Below, piece by piece: positions 20,885 to 31,690 of a stretch of 64,000 nt of DNA. The stretch comes from Sepioteuthis lessoniana (Eukaryota > Mollusca > Cephalopoda > Myopsida > Loliginidae). Location: contig CAUZXS010000118.1 in assembly GCA_963585895.1 (NCBI GenBank), positions 26,001 to 90,000 on the forward strand. Direction: 5' to 3'. Under the pieces are notes generated by a model. The model was not told where the DNA came from. It ran no database searches and saw only the letters and a program-made list of their open reading frames with translations. How positions within the stretch are numbered: the first letter of the stretch is position 1; each line of letters begins with the position of its first letter. The translations under genes and the position numbers were made by a program.

Positions 20885-21460
20885 TTGGTTTGGTCTGGTT
20901 TGGTTTGGTGGTGCTTTATCAGTCCTTCTAGGTTATTTAGTTGGTTTGTTGGTTGATTGTTTTGTTTTACGGCGTATCAACCCTTCTCGGATCATTTAAC
21001 ACTGAATTAAAATTCAAACAATTCAGTTTAGAAGAAGTATACTTTTTCTTTACAAACAGTTAAATGTCAAAACAGTTCTATTTCAAACAATTCAGTTGAG
21101 AATAAGTACACAGTTTAGTTCTATCTAAAACAGTACTACTTCAAACAATTCAATTTAGCATAAGTACGTAATTTCAATGAGAGAAACAGTTCTATTTCAA
21201 ACAATTCAGTTTATCTTAGGTACGCAATTTAGTTCTATTTAACCCAAAGATAGAACCCAATCAGATGCTACTACTCCTGGCTAGAGTTGACCTGGGAGTG
21301 ATGGCAATAAAGGGGTACTCTGCATTCCCCAAAGCTCCAGAATTACTGGAATCTGGCTATCAGATTGCTTAGTGTCATATCCAGGACACACGTTGGGGTT
21401 GTCTTATTCTTCCGCAGAGAAGTAGTCGCTTTATTCTACTGCACCAGTCGACTAGGCAAT
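20885..21460 (-). mobile_element. HT retroposon, near complete
   Basis: Two tail segments (one with (TTTGG)n), four CAATTCAGTTTAG modules, GACCTGGGAGTGATGGC, CAGGACACACGTTGGGG and CGCAGAGAAGTAGTCGC. Confidence 0.83.
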
Positions 21461-21477
21461 AGGTTATTTAATGCCAA

Positions 21478-21498
21478 ATTATATATATACATATATAT

Positions 21499-21566
<68 letters not shown>
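21478..21566. repeat. (TA)n-(CA)n-(TA)n microsatellite
   Basis: Compound TA, then CA, then TA dinucleotide tract. The small ORFs across it are artefacts of the repeat. Confidence 0.95.
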
Positions 21567-21568
<2 letters not shown>

Positions 21569-21569
21569 T

Positions 21570-22200
21570 CTGCCAAATGATTAACTTGTTCAAGTATTTT
21601 TCCAGTGTCATCTGCTCGGCTGATATTCATCGTCAAGGATTTAAACTGACCCAGAGTTCACAATCTGTCATTCAAATAAAAGACTCACTGTATTTTCCAC
21701 TGTTTAGTGGATATAACTTAATTAAAATGCTACAGTACCGGTCAATAATAGATATCACCAATCAATTTTGTAAAACTAATCTCTCGAGCAAGGTCTTTGT
21801 GGATTTTCGAATTTCTTTAATTTTTCTTTATTTTTATGATTTGTATAAAATGGTATATTTCAATCTGGTATTTTCCTCCAATTTAACTATCTAACAATAT
21901 ATAGCCTGTTTTGATGCTGGGAAGAGTGCGGAAACATGCAGAGAAATCTGCACTTATTCATATAGATAAAATTATTATTTTCTGTTTGGTAGCCAACAAG
22001 TATTTCTATAAGTTAACCATCTTCTTTCTAAGGAGATAGTCTACGAGAGAGAAGAAAAATCTAACTGAACACCTAAAGTTTTTATGGTTCAGATATATTC
22101 TTTTCTTTTCTATGTTGCTTTCTTTCTTTCTTTCTTTCTTTTCCAAATTTATATGACTTGTGTGGATAATTCACTTGTAATATTACGGACGGGCGCTGTC
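21570..22200. other. Unannotated stretch with (CTTT)n
   Basis: ORF 21577-21894 (105 aa) is hydrophobic and AT-rich without a recognised motif. A (CTTT)n run lies near 22121-22141. No supported gene. Confidence 0.35.
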
Positions 22201-22243
22201 GTCAATCAGTGAAGGTGTCACGAGACTAGCACGTGCGGGCAGA

Positions 22244-22567
22244 ATGACCTGCAAAGTTAGACGTGATTTTAAAATAATCACAGATGTATTATCACGTGTT
22301 TTCACTAGCGACATCGAGGATCTTCAATTTGTTCCCCAAAATCTCTATATAAGTAATGAGATTTTGGGAGAGTTGAAGGCAGTTGACAAAACGGGTGCGT
22401 TAAAGTTTCCGGGGGCCCCGACCATTCCTATCCCAGTCTGCTACGACCTATCTGCAATGACAGGTGTATGTCAAATAGCCAGCTCTCACCCACACCCCGT
22501 CACCACCGAGAGGAAGGGAGAAGAAGGCCGCAACAAAAATGAACTTTTCGAGTTGCAGCGATCATAA
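22244..22567 (+). CDS. Unrecognised ORF, 107 codons
   Basis: An ATG-to-stop frame with less AT-biased codons than its surroundings. I recognise no domain. It contains a perfect 11-bp inverted repeat (22335-22345 / 22358-22368) with a TATATAAG in the loop, which suggests a structural or promoter-like DNA element rather than protein coding. No splice sites or homology support it. Confidence 0.15.
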   Translation: MTCKVRRDFKIITDVLSRVFTSDIEDLQFVPQNLYISNEILGELKAVDKTGALKFPGAPTIPIPVCYDLSAMTGVCQIASSHPHPVTTERKGEEGRNKNELFELQRS

Positions 22568-22799
22568 ATAATAAACGACTGCTATATTTTCTCCCCTTAC
22601 CTTCGAGTTTGGGTATTTCTTTTTCTGCGGACTTCTTTCTTTACAACACAAAACGTTGGTCCTATGGTACACACTGAGAAAACCGGAAAGAATAAAATAA
22701 GCAAACAAAACGAGAATGAGGATTTAAAGAAAATATATATCCTTCAGATATTTCTGTTTATCTCTGACAATTTTCGGGTCTTAACCAAACCCTATCGCG

Positions 22800-23060
22800 T
22801 GCCCTGTTGGCGGGACTCAGAATGTGCTGACTGTATTCAATCTGCAGAGGAATTAGACCTCTAAAAATGGGTGCCCTGAGTATGACACTAAATTGCATCT
22901 GATATTAAGACTAGTTCTAAAGATCTGGTTAGAGTTGCGTACTCCTTCATTGCAATTACTCATATATCCACTCTGACTCGGAGTGGCACTGCCAATTAGG
23001 GTCCCATAAAAGGATCTGATAGATATATTCTAAAATTATTCGTATTTGATATATGTAAAA
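22800..23060 (+). mobile_element. HT-related retroposon, divergent copy
   Basis: TGCTGACTGTATTCAATCTG, CAGAGGAATTAGACC, GGTGCCCTGAGTATGACACT, TTGCATCTGATATTAAG and TCCACTCTGACTCGGAGTGG are in HT order. Confidence 0.55.
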
Positions 23061-23204
23061 AATACTTGAAAAACAACTGCACACAAACTATAATTATGAA
23101 CTTATAATGAACGTGATTCTCTAACCTTTCGACCTGAAATAACCCTTGAAGGATTGACGTGCCTTCAATAATCAACTAATAAATCAAACATCACCTCTTT
23201 AAGG

Positions 23205-23540
23205 GCAGAATACGACACACGATCAATTTTTCAAAGGAGTTGTAAGAAGACTCGTCATGGCGTAATATTTCGGAACATTCTTGAGTTCCGATTTTATGGC
23301 TTTGTGTCAGACTATACCCACGATGTTTTCTCATGGAGCAGTGATCCACAAGATTGATCACTCTTTCCACCACGAGTAGGATTCGATACAAGATCAATTT
23401 TTCAACGGAGTTGCAGGGAGACTCGCCATTGCTTAATATTTCGGATCCTTAATGAGTTCTGAGTTTATGGCCTTGTGCCAGACTATACCTATGATGTTCG
23501 CCCGTAGAGCAGTAATCATCCTTTCCACCACGTGAAGGAT
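23205..23540. repeat. Tandem duplication, about 170-bp unit
   Basis: GATCAATTTTTCAA(A/C)GGAGTTG, CGTAATATTTCGGA, GCAGTGATCC and CTTTCCACCACG occur twice in the same order, first from about 23205 and again from about 23380. A third partial start lies near 23537, where a SINE-A relic follows. Confidence 0.75.
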
Positions 23541-23965
23541 TCGACATAAGATCAATTTTTAAACCGAGTAGAGTTGAGTTTTCTTTCTTCGTTAACCGTC
23601 AACCGCACCAAGGCTACAGGATCCAGTCTGCCCAACTATTTACTCATAGCAGAGAGAGAGAGAGATAGAGAGAGACATGTTTTTATGCTCTTAGGTAGAA
23701 GGCAGTATTCCAGCTGACAGCCCTGACAGTCGGACTGAAACAGTCTCGCTGATAACCCTCTCATTTGTATATGGTTTATTACTTTTCTTTGTTAGTGTAT
23801 TTGTCTAACTCAATTTTTTTCTTGTGTCTTTATTTCTGGCCCCTAACAAGGCCTCAACACTTTCCCAAGGACATTAGCGCGAAATAAAATGCAAACATCC
23901 TTGTCCAGGATTTGAACTCAGACTGCTAACTTCTTTTTCTACAAAGATTACTGTCACGCTATGAG
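23540..23965 (-). mobile_element. SINE-A relic split by insertion
   Basis: The left part (GGATTCGACATAAGATCAAT to CTGCCCAACTATTTACTC) and right part (TTTCCCAAGGACATTAGCGC to the B-box remnant GGATTTGAACTC) are separated by about 200 bp starting with (AG)n at 23653. Confidence 0.6.
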
Positions 23966-24230
23966 CTCCTCTTCTAAATCGTTGTATCTAGAGGGGAAAG
24001 TTACCATCATTGATGAAAACTTATTTTCAAACGGATTCCTCTTATCGAAACACGTCATCGAGTACATATTTATTTATTTCACAGCATTCGCTTGAAAATT
24101 ATGTGTGAAACAAATATTTCTGTTTTCGCCTTACACAGTTTCAATGCTAATACCCAAAGGCCTTCTATTTAGAGAAGGCTTGGTTCAAAATGAGTGCTTA
24201 AAAGGAAGATAAAGATATAATCACCCTTTT

Positions 24231-24254
24231 CATCATCATCATCATCATCATCAT
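24231..24254. repeat. (ATC)n microsatellite
   Basis: About eight CAT/ATC trinucleotides. Confidence 0.9.
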
Positions 24255-24544
24255 TATTTATACAGATGTTATTTCCACGTCTCTTTAGATTTGCGCAGAT
24301 CTCAGGTAAACACTACAATAACTATTATAGTTATTGATATTGACTCGGCCTGATACGGTCCAAAATTATGTGAGGATTAACCTCACTACAGTTGGAATCA
24401 TCGACGAGATAATCTTATTGACAATTATTCTCTCTATTGCTTTCCCTTCTCATGCTCTTTTATTCCTTTTAAACGTCTCTGATTTCCACTTCTCTACCTC
24501 CTCCTCCTCCTCCTCCTCATCCCTCTCTCTCTCTCTCTCTCTCT

Positions 24545-25425
24545 GCCCTCGTCGGCTGGGACAGTAGAGTACACCAACAGCACTTCTGCAACGAGTGTCC
24601 TGGATATGACACTAAAAAATCTGATGGTGAGGTTCCAGTAGTGCTGAAGCTTTGGGGAATGCGGAGTAGCTCTTTATTGCCATCGCTCCCAGGTTCATTC
24701 TATCCCGGAGTGGTGGCACCTGATATCTAATCCCAGCTATGGGTTAAGTAGTACTACTACTGTTCTTCTTCCTCACGTACCTACCTAGGAAGCAGCGTCG
24801 AATCAACCGAAAAGGACATCGAAACGAGGTTAACGAAAGCATGGACAGCTATCAATAGGCTATCGACTATATGGAAATCAGACCTAACCGATAAAATGAA
24901 ACGCAGTTTCTTCCAGGCAGCGGTCACATCGATACTGCTATATGGATGCACTACATGGACGCTAACAAAACGGCTGGAGAAGAAACTAGATGGCAATTAC
25001 ACAAGAATGCTGCGTGCAATCCTGAACAAGTCCTGGCAGCAACACCCCACAAGACACCAACTGTACGGCCACCTGCCCCCTATCACGAAAACTATTCAAG
25101 TTAGGCGAACCAGACATGCAGGACATTGCTGGAGAAGCAGAGATGAACTCATAAGAGATGTACTCTTATGGATCCCCACACACGGCCGCGCAAAAGCAGG
25201 ATGACCAGCACGAACGTACATTCAGCAGCTATGTGAGGATACAGGTTGTTGTCCTGAAGACCTGCCTAGGGCGATGAACGATAGGGAGGAGTGGCGAAAG
25301 AGGGTCAGGGATATCCGTGCTGCCAGCACGATATGATGATGATGACTGTTCTTCTAGGAGAATAGATTTGGCATTAAATAACCGACAAAGGTTGATATGC
25401 CATTAAACAAAAAAACCAAACCTGA
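24545..25425 (+). mobile_element. Chimeric HT/SINE-C retroposon interrupted by LINE
   Basis: HT head and middle (GTCGGCTGGGACAG, GGAGTGGTGGCACC, ATGGGTTAAGTAG) lead into the SINE-C segment ACTACTGTTCTTCT. After the inserted LINE it resumes with AGGAGAATAG, the hairpin GGCAT...AACC...GGTT...ATGCC and AAACC. The join shows one retroposon with an HT front and a SINE-C back. A preceding (TCC)n(TC)n tract is shared with 26321-26400. Confidence 0.85.
24759..25355 (+). mobile_element. RTE-like LINE, 5' truncated, 11-bp TSD
   Basis: ACTGTTCTTCT at 24759-24769 and 25345-25355 flanks a 575-bp LINE 3' end that terminates in ATGATGATGATG. The reading frame 24896-25204 matches the RT C-terminus of the copy at 2327-3502 (RRTRHAGHCWRSRDELI), and upstream YLGSS is encoded near 24780. 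A G-to-A type change creates a stop at 25202, before the usual VRDIRA-type terminus. Confidence 0.93.
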
Positions 25426-25570
25426 TATCTATGAGTCGAATAGAACTAAACTGTGTATTCATGCTAAATTGTATTGCTTAAAATAGAACTGATTCAATAT
25501 ATAAAATGGATCTGGCATTAAATAACCCACAATTGTTGATATGTCATAAAATCTGGAAGATTGTATTGCA
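25425..25570 (+). repeat. HT tail fragment
   Basis: TGATATCTATGAGTCGAATA, AACTGTGTATTCATGC and a tail hairpin (GGCATTAAATAACCCACAAT). Confidence 0.65.
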
Positions 25571-25916
25571 CCAGTCTTTCATATGAAGTGCATATGTTTG
25601 AACTGAATATCTGCATTCGAAATCTTAGCCTTTGCCAGAATTAAATGTCTTTAACTTTGCATAAAATTTGACCTTGTGTCGTGTTCTACTTGTGTGAAGG
25701 GGTTGGGCAAAATTATTTATACGAATAAACCTGGTATTTTTCAATGTTAACTTACTCTGGCAGTAGTCCACAAAACCTCTCCGCTACGTAACAGGATGCG
25801 ATACAATGTCAGGGTTTTTTTTGGTAGGGGTAATGGAGTACAACTGCTTTGAACTAAGAGCTTTCCGTTTTCTATACTCATTGCCATACAGAAGTTAAAG
25901 AGCTAGTCTGACCTAC

Positions 25917-26213
25917 TACAGGGTGTCTCAAAACAGATACAACTGGGAGAAGCGCAATGGCAGTCATTTGGAACACGTCCTTTAAAAAATACATCCTTTG
26001 AGCTCGAGAAAGCAGATTAATGTTTTTTAATTGTTATTACATCAGCTTCCAGGACATGCGGTCATTTTTTGAGTTTCTTCTCTCAGTAATAAATCATTAT
26101 CATATTAATGCGTTGCATCTATTTTGAGACAGTTCTGAATGATTTTGTCTCCAAATAAACATTATTAGTAGTATAGCTATTTGCTGTTTCCATGCATATT
26201 GAGACACCCTATA
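25917..26213. mobile_element. Tc1/mariner-type MITE, 293 bp
   Basis: The terminal inverted repeats AGGGTGTCTCAA / TTGAGACACCCT (12 bp, perfect) are flanked by TA. Insertion is in the SINE-A sequence CTACTATTTACC, which is split as CTAC-TA / TA-TTTACC, so the TA duplication is verified by the empty-site consensus. The interior is too short for a transposase. Confidence 0.92.
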
Positions 26214-26295
26214 TTTACCTCTAGGTGAAAGTGGAATAATTGGGTCCATAGTTTTCCCTAGGTTATTAGCGTTATGTAAAACGCAAAAATCCCCT

Positions 26296-26596
26296 TTCAG
26301 GATTCGTATCGGATGGCCGTCTCTGATTTCCACTTTTCTTCATCCTCCTCCCCCCCCCTCTCTCTCTCTCTGCCCCCATCGGCTTGGAGCGTAGAATACA
26401 CCAACTGCTCTTCTGCAGTGATATAACACTAAACAGTCTGATGGTGAGTTTCCGGTAATACTGGAGCTTTGGGGAATGCGGGATTGCACTTTATTGCCAT
26501 TGCTCCCAGGTTCATTCTGTCCCGGAGTGGTAGCACCTGATATCTATGAGTAGAATAGAACTAAACTATGTTCAGGATTCGAAATCGGATGGCCGT
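26296..26596 (+). mobile_element. HT retroposon head with 25-bp TSD
   Basis: TTCAGGATTCG(TATC/AAATC)GGATGGCCGT flanks the insert. It carries a TCTCTGATTTCCACTT leader and (TC)n tract that also precede the HT copy at 24478, so the two share a leader outside the usual head. It is truncated before the tail. Confidence 0.75.
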
Positions 26597-26639
26597 GTCC
26601 ATTTCCAATGTCGATAACTGTTATGATATGAGGCCACAA

Positions 26640-27202
26640 TGGTATATCAGTCAATGAGTATTGAACTTGCAACACTAATTATTGGATTTCAAGACTAAGT
26701 TGCTAATCACCGAGCAATGTCACGTTAAAGATTCTGTTCCTTAAAATTTTAGACAAAACATCTTCATTGTAATGAAGATTATAAATTTATCTATCTGTAA
26801 CCGAAACTACGTCACCATCAACATCACAATTCCCTCACTTATTTACTTCACATTCTCCATGGTTCTATTTTGAAATCCCAATTATTGAGAAAATGCTTTC
26901 AAATAACATCTTTATATATGTGTGTGTGTGTGTGCGCGCACAGAAACATAAGTAATTAAAAAACATTCAAACTACAAACACTAGTAAATTGAAATCTCAT
27001 TTAATACCCGTCAACTAGACTTTATGCTAAACATGTTCACAGACGAAGGAAAAGAAACTCAAAACACGCATGCATGCACAGACATATGTATACATATACA
27101 AAAAAAGGAAAGAACTACCACTAAATTTAAAAACCACAAAACACCCCATGATACACACACACAAAAAAGCCGTTAGTGAAACCAAAAACCACTCCAACTC
27201 CA

Positions 27203-27240
<38 letters not shown>

Positions 27241-27890
27241 CTATAAATATATCAACTATCAAAGACGGGTAAAGCAGACCAAAGTAAACACACTCCAGGA
27301 AAGAGGAACAACGACGCATACATAAATCAGTCTGACCAGATAAGAGTCATTTATACTGGAAACAAGTACCCCATTTAAAATGCCTTGTGCCACGCGTTCT
27401 CTGACGAAATCAACAAGCTGGAAACATACATATATATAACACGTATGTAAAAACAAAATAAATAAATCCAATTAATACAAATCTATTCGTGGACCTTCCT
27501 ATTTTGAAATATATCCTTATTTTTTCTTTGGACCTACAACAACCATCTTTGAATATGGTATAATTTTTCATACCTATACTATAACACTGACAGTGTGAAA
27601 AAAATCCAGATGATACAATTTGTAAATGAAAAGATATTACACAAATTGATATCTGGGGAAAAAATTCAATAAAAAACAGAAAAGACTAAAAACATTCGTA
27701 CTGTTTAAAAATAATCAATCAGCACCGCAATGTCTAGCCAAAAGAAAAAAAAAACACCGATAGAGTTACCTAAACGGATACATAAAAGGTAAAGGTGATC
27801 AATGTACTAAGGAGAGCGAAATTAGAACATGTAAAGTGGCCATCTTTATTAATAAAATGTCGGTTAGGCCAATCCTCTTTTATTAGAATT
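26640..27890. other. Unannotated stretch with (CA)n/(TG)n
   Basis: (TG)n near 26919 and (CA)n at 27206-27238. Minus-strand ORFs at 27027-27471 read through repeats and show no motif. No supported gene. Confidence 0.4.
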
Positions 27891-27892
27891 AT

Positions 27893-28495
27893 CTTGATGA
27901 TCCTTGCCTAGTCGGCTGGGGCTGTAGAATACACTGACTTCACCTCTGCAGAAGGGGTAAGAACCCCCTAACGAGTGTCTTGGATACGACACTAAACAAT
28001 CTGATGGTGAGGTTCCAGCAGTGCTGGAGCTTTGGGGAATGTGGAGTACCCCTTCGTTGCCATTGCTCCCAGGTCCAGTCTGGCTCGGAGTGGTAGTACC
28101 TGATAGGGCCCTATCTATAGGTTAAATAGAACTAACAGCATACTTATGCTAAACCGAATTGTTTGATCAAACTGAATAGCTTGAAATATAAATGTTTTTG
28201 ACAATTGAACTGTACTTAAATTTGAACTGCGTGCTTATGCTTAACTGAATTATTTGAAATAGAACTGTTTTTCGACATTACAACTGTATTTACACTTAAC
28301 TGAATTATTACATATAACTGCTTGAATAGTTTGAAATAAAAATGTTTTTGACAATTAAACTGTGTACTTATGCTAAACTGAATTGTTTAAATAGAACAGA
28401 GTATTTACATAAAAATGGATTTGGCATTAAATAACCTACAAAGGTTGATTTGCCATAAAACCCAATAAACCAAACCAAACCAAACTTGATGATCC
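27893..28495 (+). mobile_element. HT retroposon, complete reference copy, 11-bp TSD
   Basis: CTTGATGATCC at 27893-27903 and 28485-28495 defines a 581-bp element. The order is: head CTAGTCGGCTGGGGCTGTAG; GACTTCACCTCTGCAGAAG; AACGAGTGTCTTGGATACGA; CTGGAGCTTTGGGGAATG; CTCGGAGTGGTAGTACC; CTATCTATAGGTTAAATAG; several AACTGAATTGTTTGAAATAG modules; TGGATTTGGCATTAAATAAC hairpin; (CCAAA)n. There is no protein-coding potential. No convincing tRNA, 7SL or 5S head is recognised. Confidence 0.93.
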
Positions 28496-28639
28496 GGTAG
28501 GTAAAACCAAGATAGATAGGTTCTGGATCTTTTGGTACAAGCTGTTTCATAATAGATTCAACCCATTAATATGATAATTCATATTGCGTTATATCATCTT
28601 TCGTCTGAGTCTTAAAAAACAATCATATCACTTCAGAAA

Positions 28640-29060
28640 GGTCAAACCAGATGACAAGAACAGAAATTGATTGTCTTTACCCTACGGTGCATGGGAAAGA
28701 CCAAGTGCTTGGGAATGTCTTTGGAGGGGCTTTTTCGTACTCCTTTCGACATAATCTCTTCCTATATCCACATTGTCAGGACATCTTGCAGTCAACTTCT
28801 TGCTAAATCTGGGATCTTCTGCCTTCTTGTCGATGTTGTTTACTGACCCTGTAGCTTGAAATTTGTGTACCTAATGATAAATTTGGATTTTCTGGGGATA
28901 ATTGTATAGTTAATCTTCCTGCAAAAATTTGCTTGCACAGTTTTGAATGATTTTCTCTGTAAATAAGTAGTGATTCAATATATTTTTCCTTTCTTGTCCA
29001 AGGCATTGCGATCGAGGATTAATACTTATTATAGTATACTATTTTCAAACCTAAAGTAAG
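28640..29060 (-). pseudogene. DDE transposase relic, copy 1
   Basis: The minus strand encodes broken segments resembling the second copy (KYIESLLIYRENHSKLCKQI; RLTIQLSPENPNLSLG). It aligns colinearly with 29097-29462, from the GTGCATGGGAAAGACCAAGT end to CATTGCGATCGAGGATTAAT. It is interrupted by frameshifts. Confidence 0.6.
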
Positions 29061-29072
29061 AAAGTTTGCATT

Positions 29073-29100
29073 TTAACCATTACACCACGAGGACAACCAC
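29073..29100 (-). repeat. tRNA-like SINE head fragment
   Basis: AACCATTACACCACGAGGAC is the complement of a SINE-C type head. It sits exactly between the two transposase relics. Confidence 0.55.
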
Positions 29101-29462
29101 CCACTGAATTCTGTATAGGTAGAGCTGAAAATCCTTCTTTAAGATTCTTTTCAACGATGCACGTGAAAAACCAAGTTCTTGGGAAGGTCTTCGGGGGCAC
29201 TTGTGCAGACTTCTTCCGACAGAATCTCTCACCGCATCCACGTTGTCAGGACATCTTCCAGCTAGATTTTGAATTTTTTGCCTTCCATGGATAAATTTGG
29301 CTTTCCTGGGGATAATTGTTAAGTCAATCTTCCTGAAAAATTTGGCTTGCACAATTTTGAATGAATTTGTCGGCAAATAAATAGTGAGGCAAAGTATTTT
29401 TCCTCTCTTATCCAAGACATTGCGATCGAGGATTAATAGCTGTTATAGTATACTATTTTCAA
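29097..29462 (-). pseudogene. DDE transposase relic, copy 2
   Basis: The minus-strand frame at 29080-29415 contains DNVDAVRDSVGRSLHKCPRR followed by SQELGFSRASLKRILKKDFQ. I recognise this as the homeodomain-like N-terminal region (NV..V..S......STRRRSQELGIS..S..RILK) of an IS630-Tc1-mariner superfamily transposase. Only this N-terminal part is left. The catalytic DDE domain is absent. Confidence 0.7.
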
Positions 29463-29464
29463 AT

Positions 29465-30830
29465 CTAAAGCAAAAAATTTTTCATTTTGAGCTTTAAAAA
29501 TTGATTTTAATAAATATTTACTTGATATTATTGATTTCTAATTATTTGGTTTTATTCTAATGAATATGAACAAGAAACCCGCTGATAAATTAGAAAATAA
29601 ATTAACACAATTTACTTGCAGTAATTTTATTATTTTCTGCCTACTATAGTTAAGTAGTTGAATTAGTACAATTTAGCAATGAAAGCCGGGAGTAATGGGA
29701 AGAACTAACATCCAAGCACTTTTGTTCTTTGATTACAACCCCTCTGTTTCAAATAAGTTTAACGTAATATTTCATTGTCGAATAATATTAAATGCTATTT
29801 TTATTTTTTATTGTATTAATTTTTATTGATTTATTTATTTATGTTTATTTTATGTTTGTTTGTTTTTGTTTTTTGTGTTTGTTGTTTTTTTTTTTTTGCT
29901 TAGTCTAATATCAATTTTTAAACATATACACCCACATAAACCAATTTTATGTCTAATCTTATATAGAAATCAATTAAGATAAGATTAATATGAGCGTCGT
30001 CTTTTTATATGTGCTCTTATTTGAGTTCATTAGTTTTTCTGACATAATTCAATATTTAATTATATCAAAATTTGTCTAATGGTCCCCGGAAGGCGAATAT
30101 TTTTACTAGTTTTATTAATTGTTGAATTAAGATTTGGCTTCAGTTTTTCTCTCCTTACCATAAAGTTCAGACGAGTGATCTCGCAGAAAGAAAGAATTAA
30201 AAAGATCAAAAGAGGTTTAGTTTTTATTTTTATTTAAATTTTTTGTTTTTTGTTTTTTACACTCGGAATATTTTTTAGTCAAGGTTGCACTTAAACAGCG
30301 ACTCTTATCGCAACTACTCATCGTTGAATATTGGACTGATGAGAGCGAGGGCTTTTTTTTTTTTTTTTTTGGTTTTTTTTTTTTTTTTTTAGTTCACAGG
30401 CCATTTTAGATTTTTTACACAACACTCAACAAAGTAGAAATGGAAGAAAAAGAAAAACCGACACTCTTGTAAACAGCTCTCGACCTCTTCTCTATTTTGT
30501 ATTAAAAGCAATTAAAACTGGCAACAACGTTGATTCAAACGAGTCCCGAATAGAAAGAAAGAATGAAAGAAAGAAAGAAAGAAAGAAAAAGATTTAAAGT
30601 AACAGACGGTAATTCCACCGAATATTGAAAATCTACTAATATATAAACAACGCCAAGAAGCCCTATTCATATATACCACCAACCAATTTCTTCTTTGTCC
30701 TCTTCTTTGTTTTTTCTCTTTCATTTTTTAAATCGTGGTTATTATCTTTTATACAATTCATGACTTTGCTTTCATTTATTTTATATCCTGGCTCACCGTA
30801 AAAATGGCGTCAGAATTCACTCTGCTTTCT
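29465..30830. other. AT-rich stretch with poly(T) and (AAAG)n
   Basis: Homopolymer T runs near 29885, 30353 and 30372 and an (AAAG)n run near 30557. No coding or RNA feature is supported. Confidence 0.4.
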
Positions 30831-31690
30831 TTTTCTTTCCTCGTGTTCCAACGGCTCTAAACACCCGCCGGGGCTTATAGCGGACTCATAAAACAAAGGC
30901 TGTACGTTGAGCGAATCCGTCTAGACCAAATGTCGAGACTGTCGGTATGAATGACGGGGTGGGTATAGGAAATGACAGATATATGTAGATCAATAGAAGT
31001 GAATACAGACCAGATCCAATTAAGATAGAGAATGCTTAGATCGTATCTGCTACTTTCAACACTTGCCGTACCTCCTTAACGAGAAAGATGTCCACCATTT
31101 TGCTTCTTCCCACTTATGGGTCATAATGAGAACAAGAAAAAAGCGACACAAAGGATTATGGGATCAACCAGATCCGTGCATCTAATAAGCTTGTTGATTA
31201 GTGCCTTTATGGTGTTATTGTTTTTTTCTTTTGATTATATATATATATATGTATATATATATATTCTTAATACGGGTGGTCTACGTGCTATCTCCAGGAG
31301 GTGACATTCATCTGTGAAATGAATATAAAGGTCTTTTGTTCAAGGGTGTAGCCAGATATAATCATTTTTTCCGGACAGTTAGTTGTGAAAAAGGAAGTTA
31401 ATCCTAACAGGAGTCTAGAATAAAGTCGTTAAATCAAACGTCACCAAGTGAAAAGTAATACCATTATGGAAACGCAACTGTATTAACCAAGATCCTTTGA
31501 TGACTTAACAAAAGGGATCTTAACCCTTTCCAGATTGAAATTATTTCTGAATTTTAATAGAATTTTCCCTTTCGCTGCCGGTCACTCCCAGGGGCAACAT
31601 TTTCCCGCAAAAATGGTTGATTTAAAAAATTTTGCTTTTGACGATGCTTCTTTTCTTTTAAGAGTGTTCCATTAAAAAGGATGATGTTTT
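30830..31690. other. Less repetitive unannotated stretch
   Basis: A moderately GC-rich part (30845-31100) has no recognised repeat landmark and no convincing ORF. It may be unique host DNA. A (TA)n tract is at 31237-31264. Confidence 0.3.

Larger units (their letters stand above)
25770..26640 (-). mobile_element. SINE-A relic hosting two insertions
   Basis: The SINE-A is split into 25770-25918, 26212-26320 and 26571-26640. The first gap is a TA-flanked MITE. The second is an HT head copy flanked by a near-perfect 25-bp duplication (26296-26320, 26571-26596). Removing both restores a colinear SINE-A. Confidence 0.8.
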
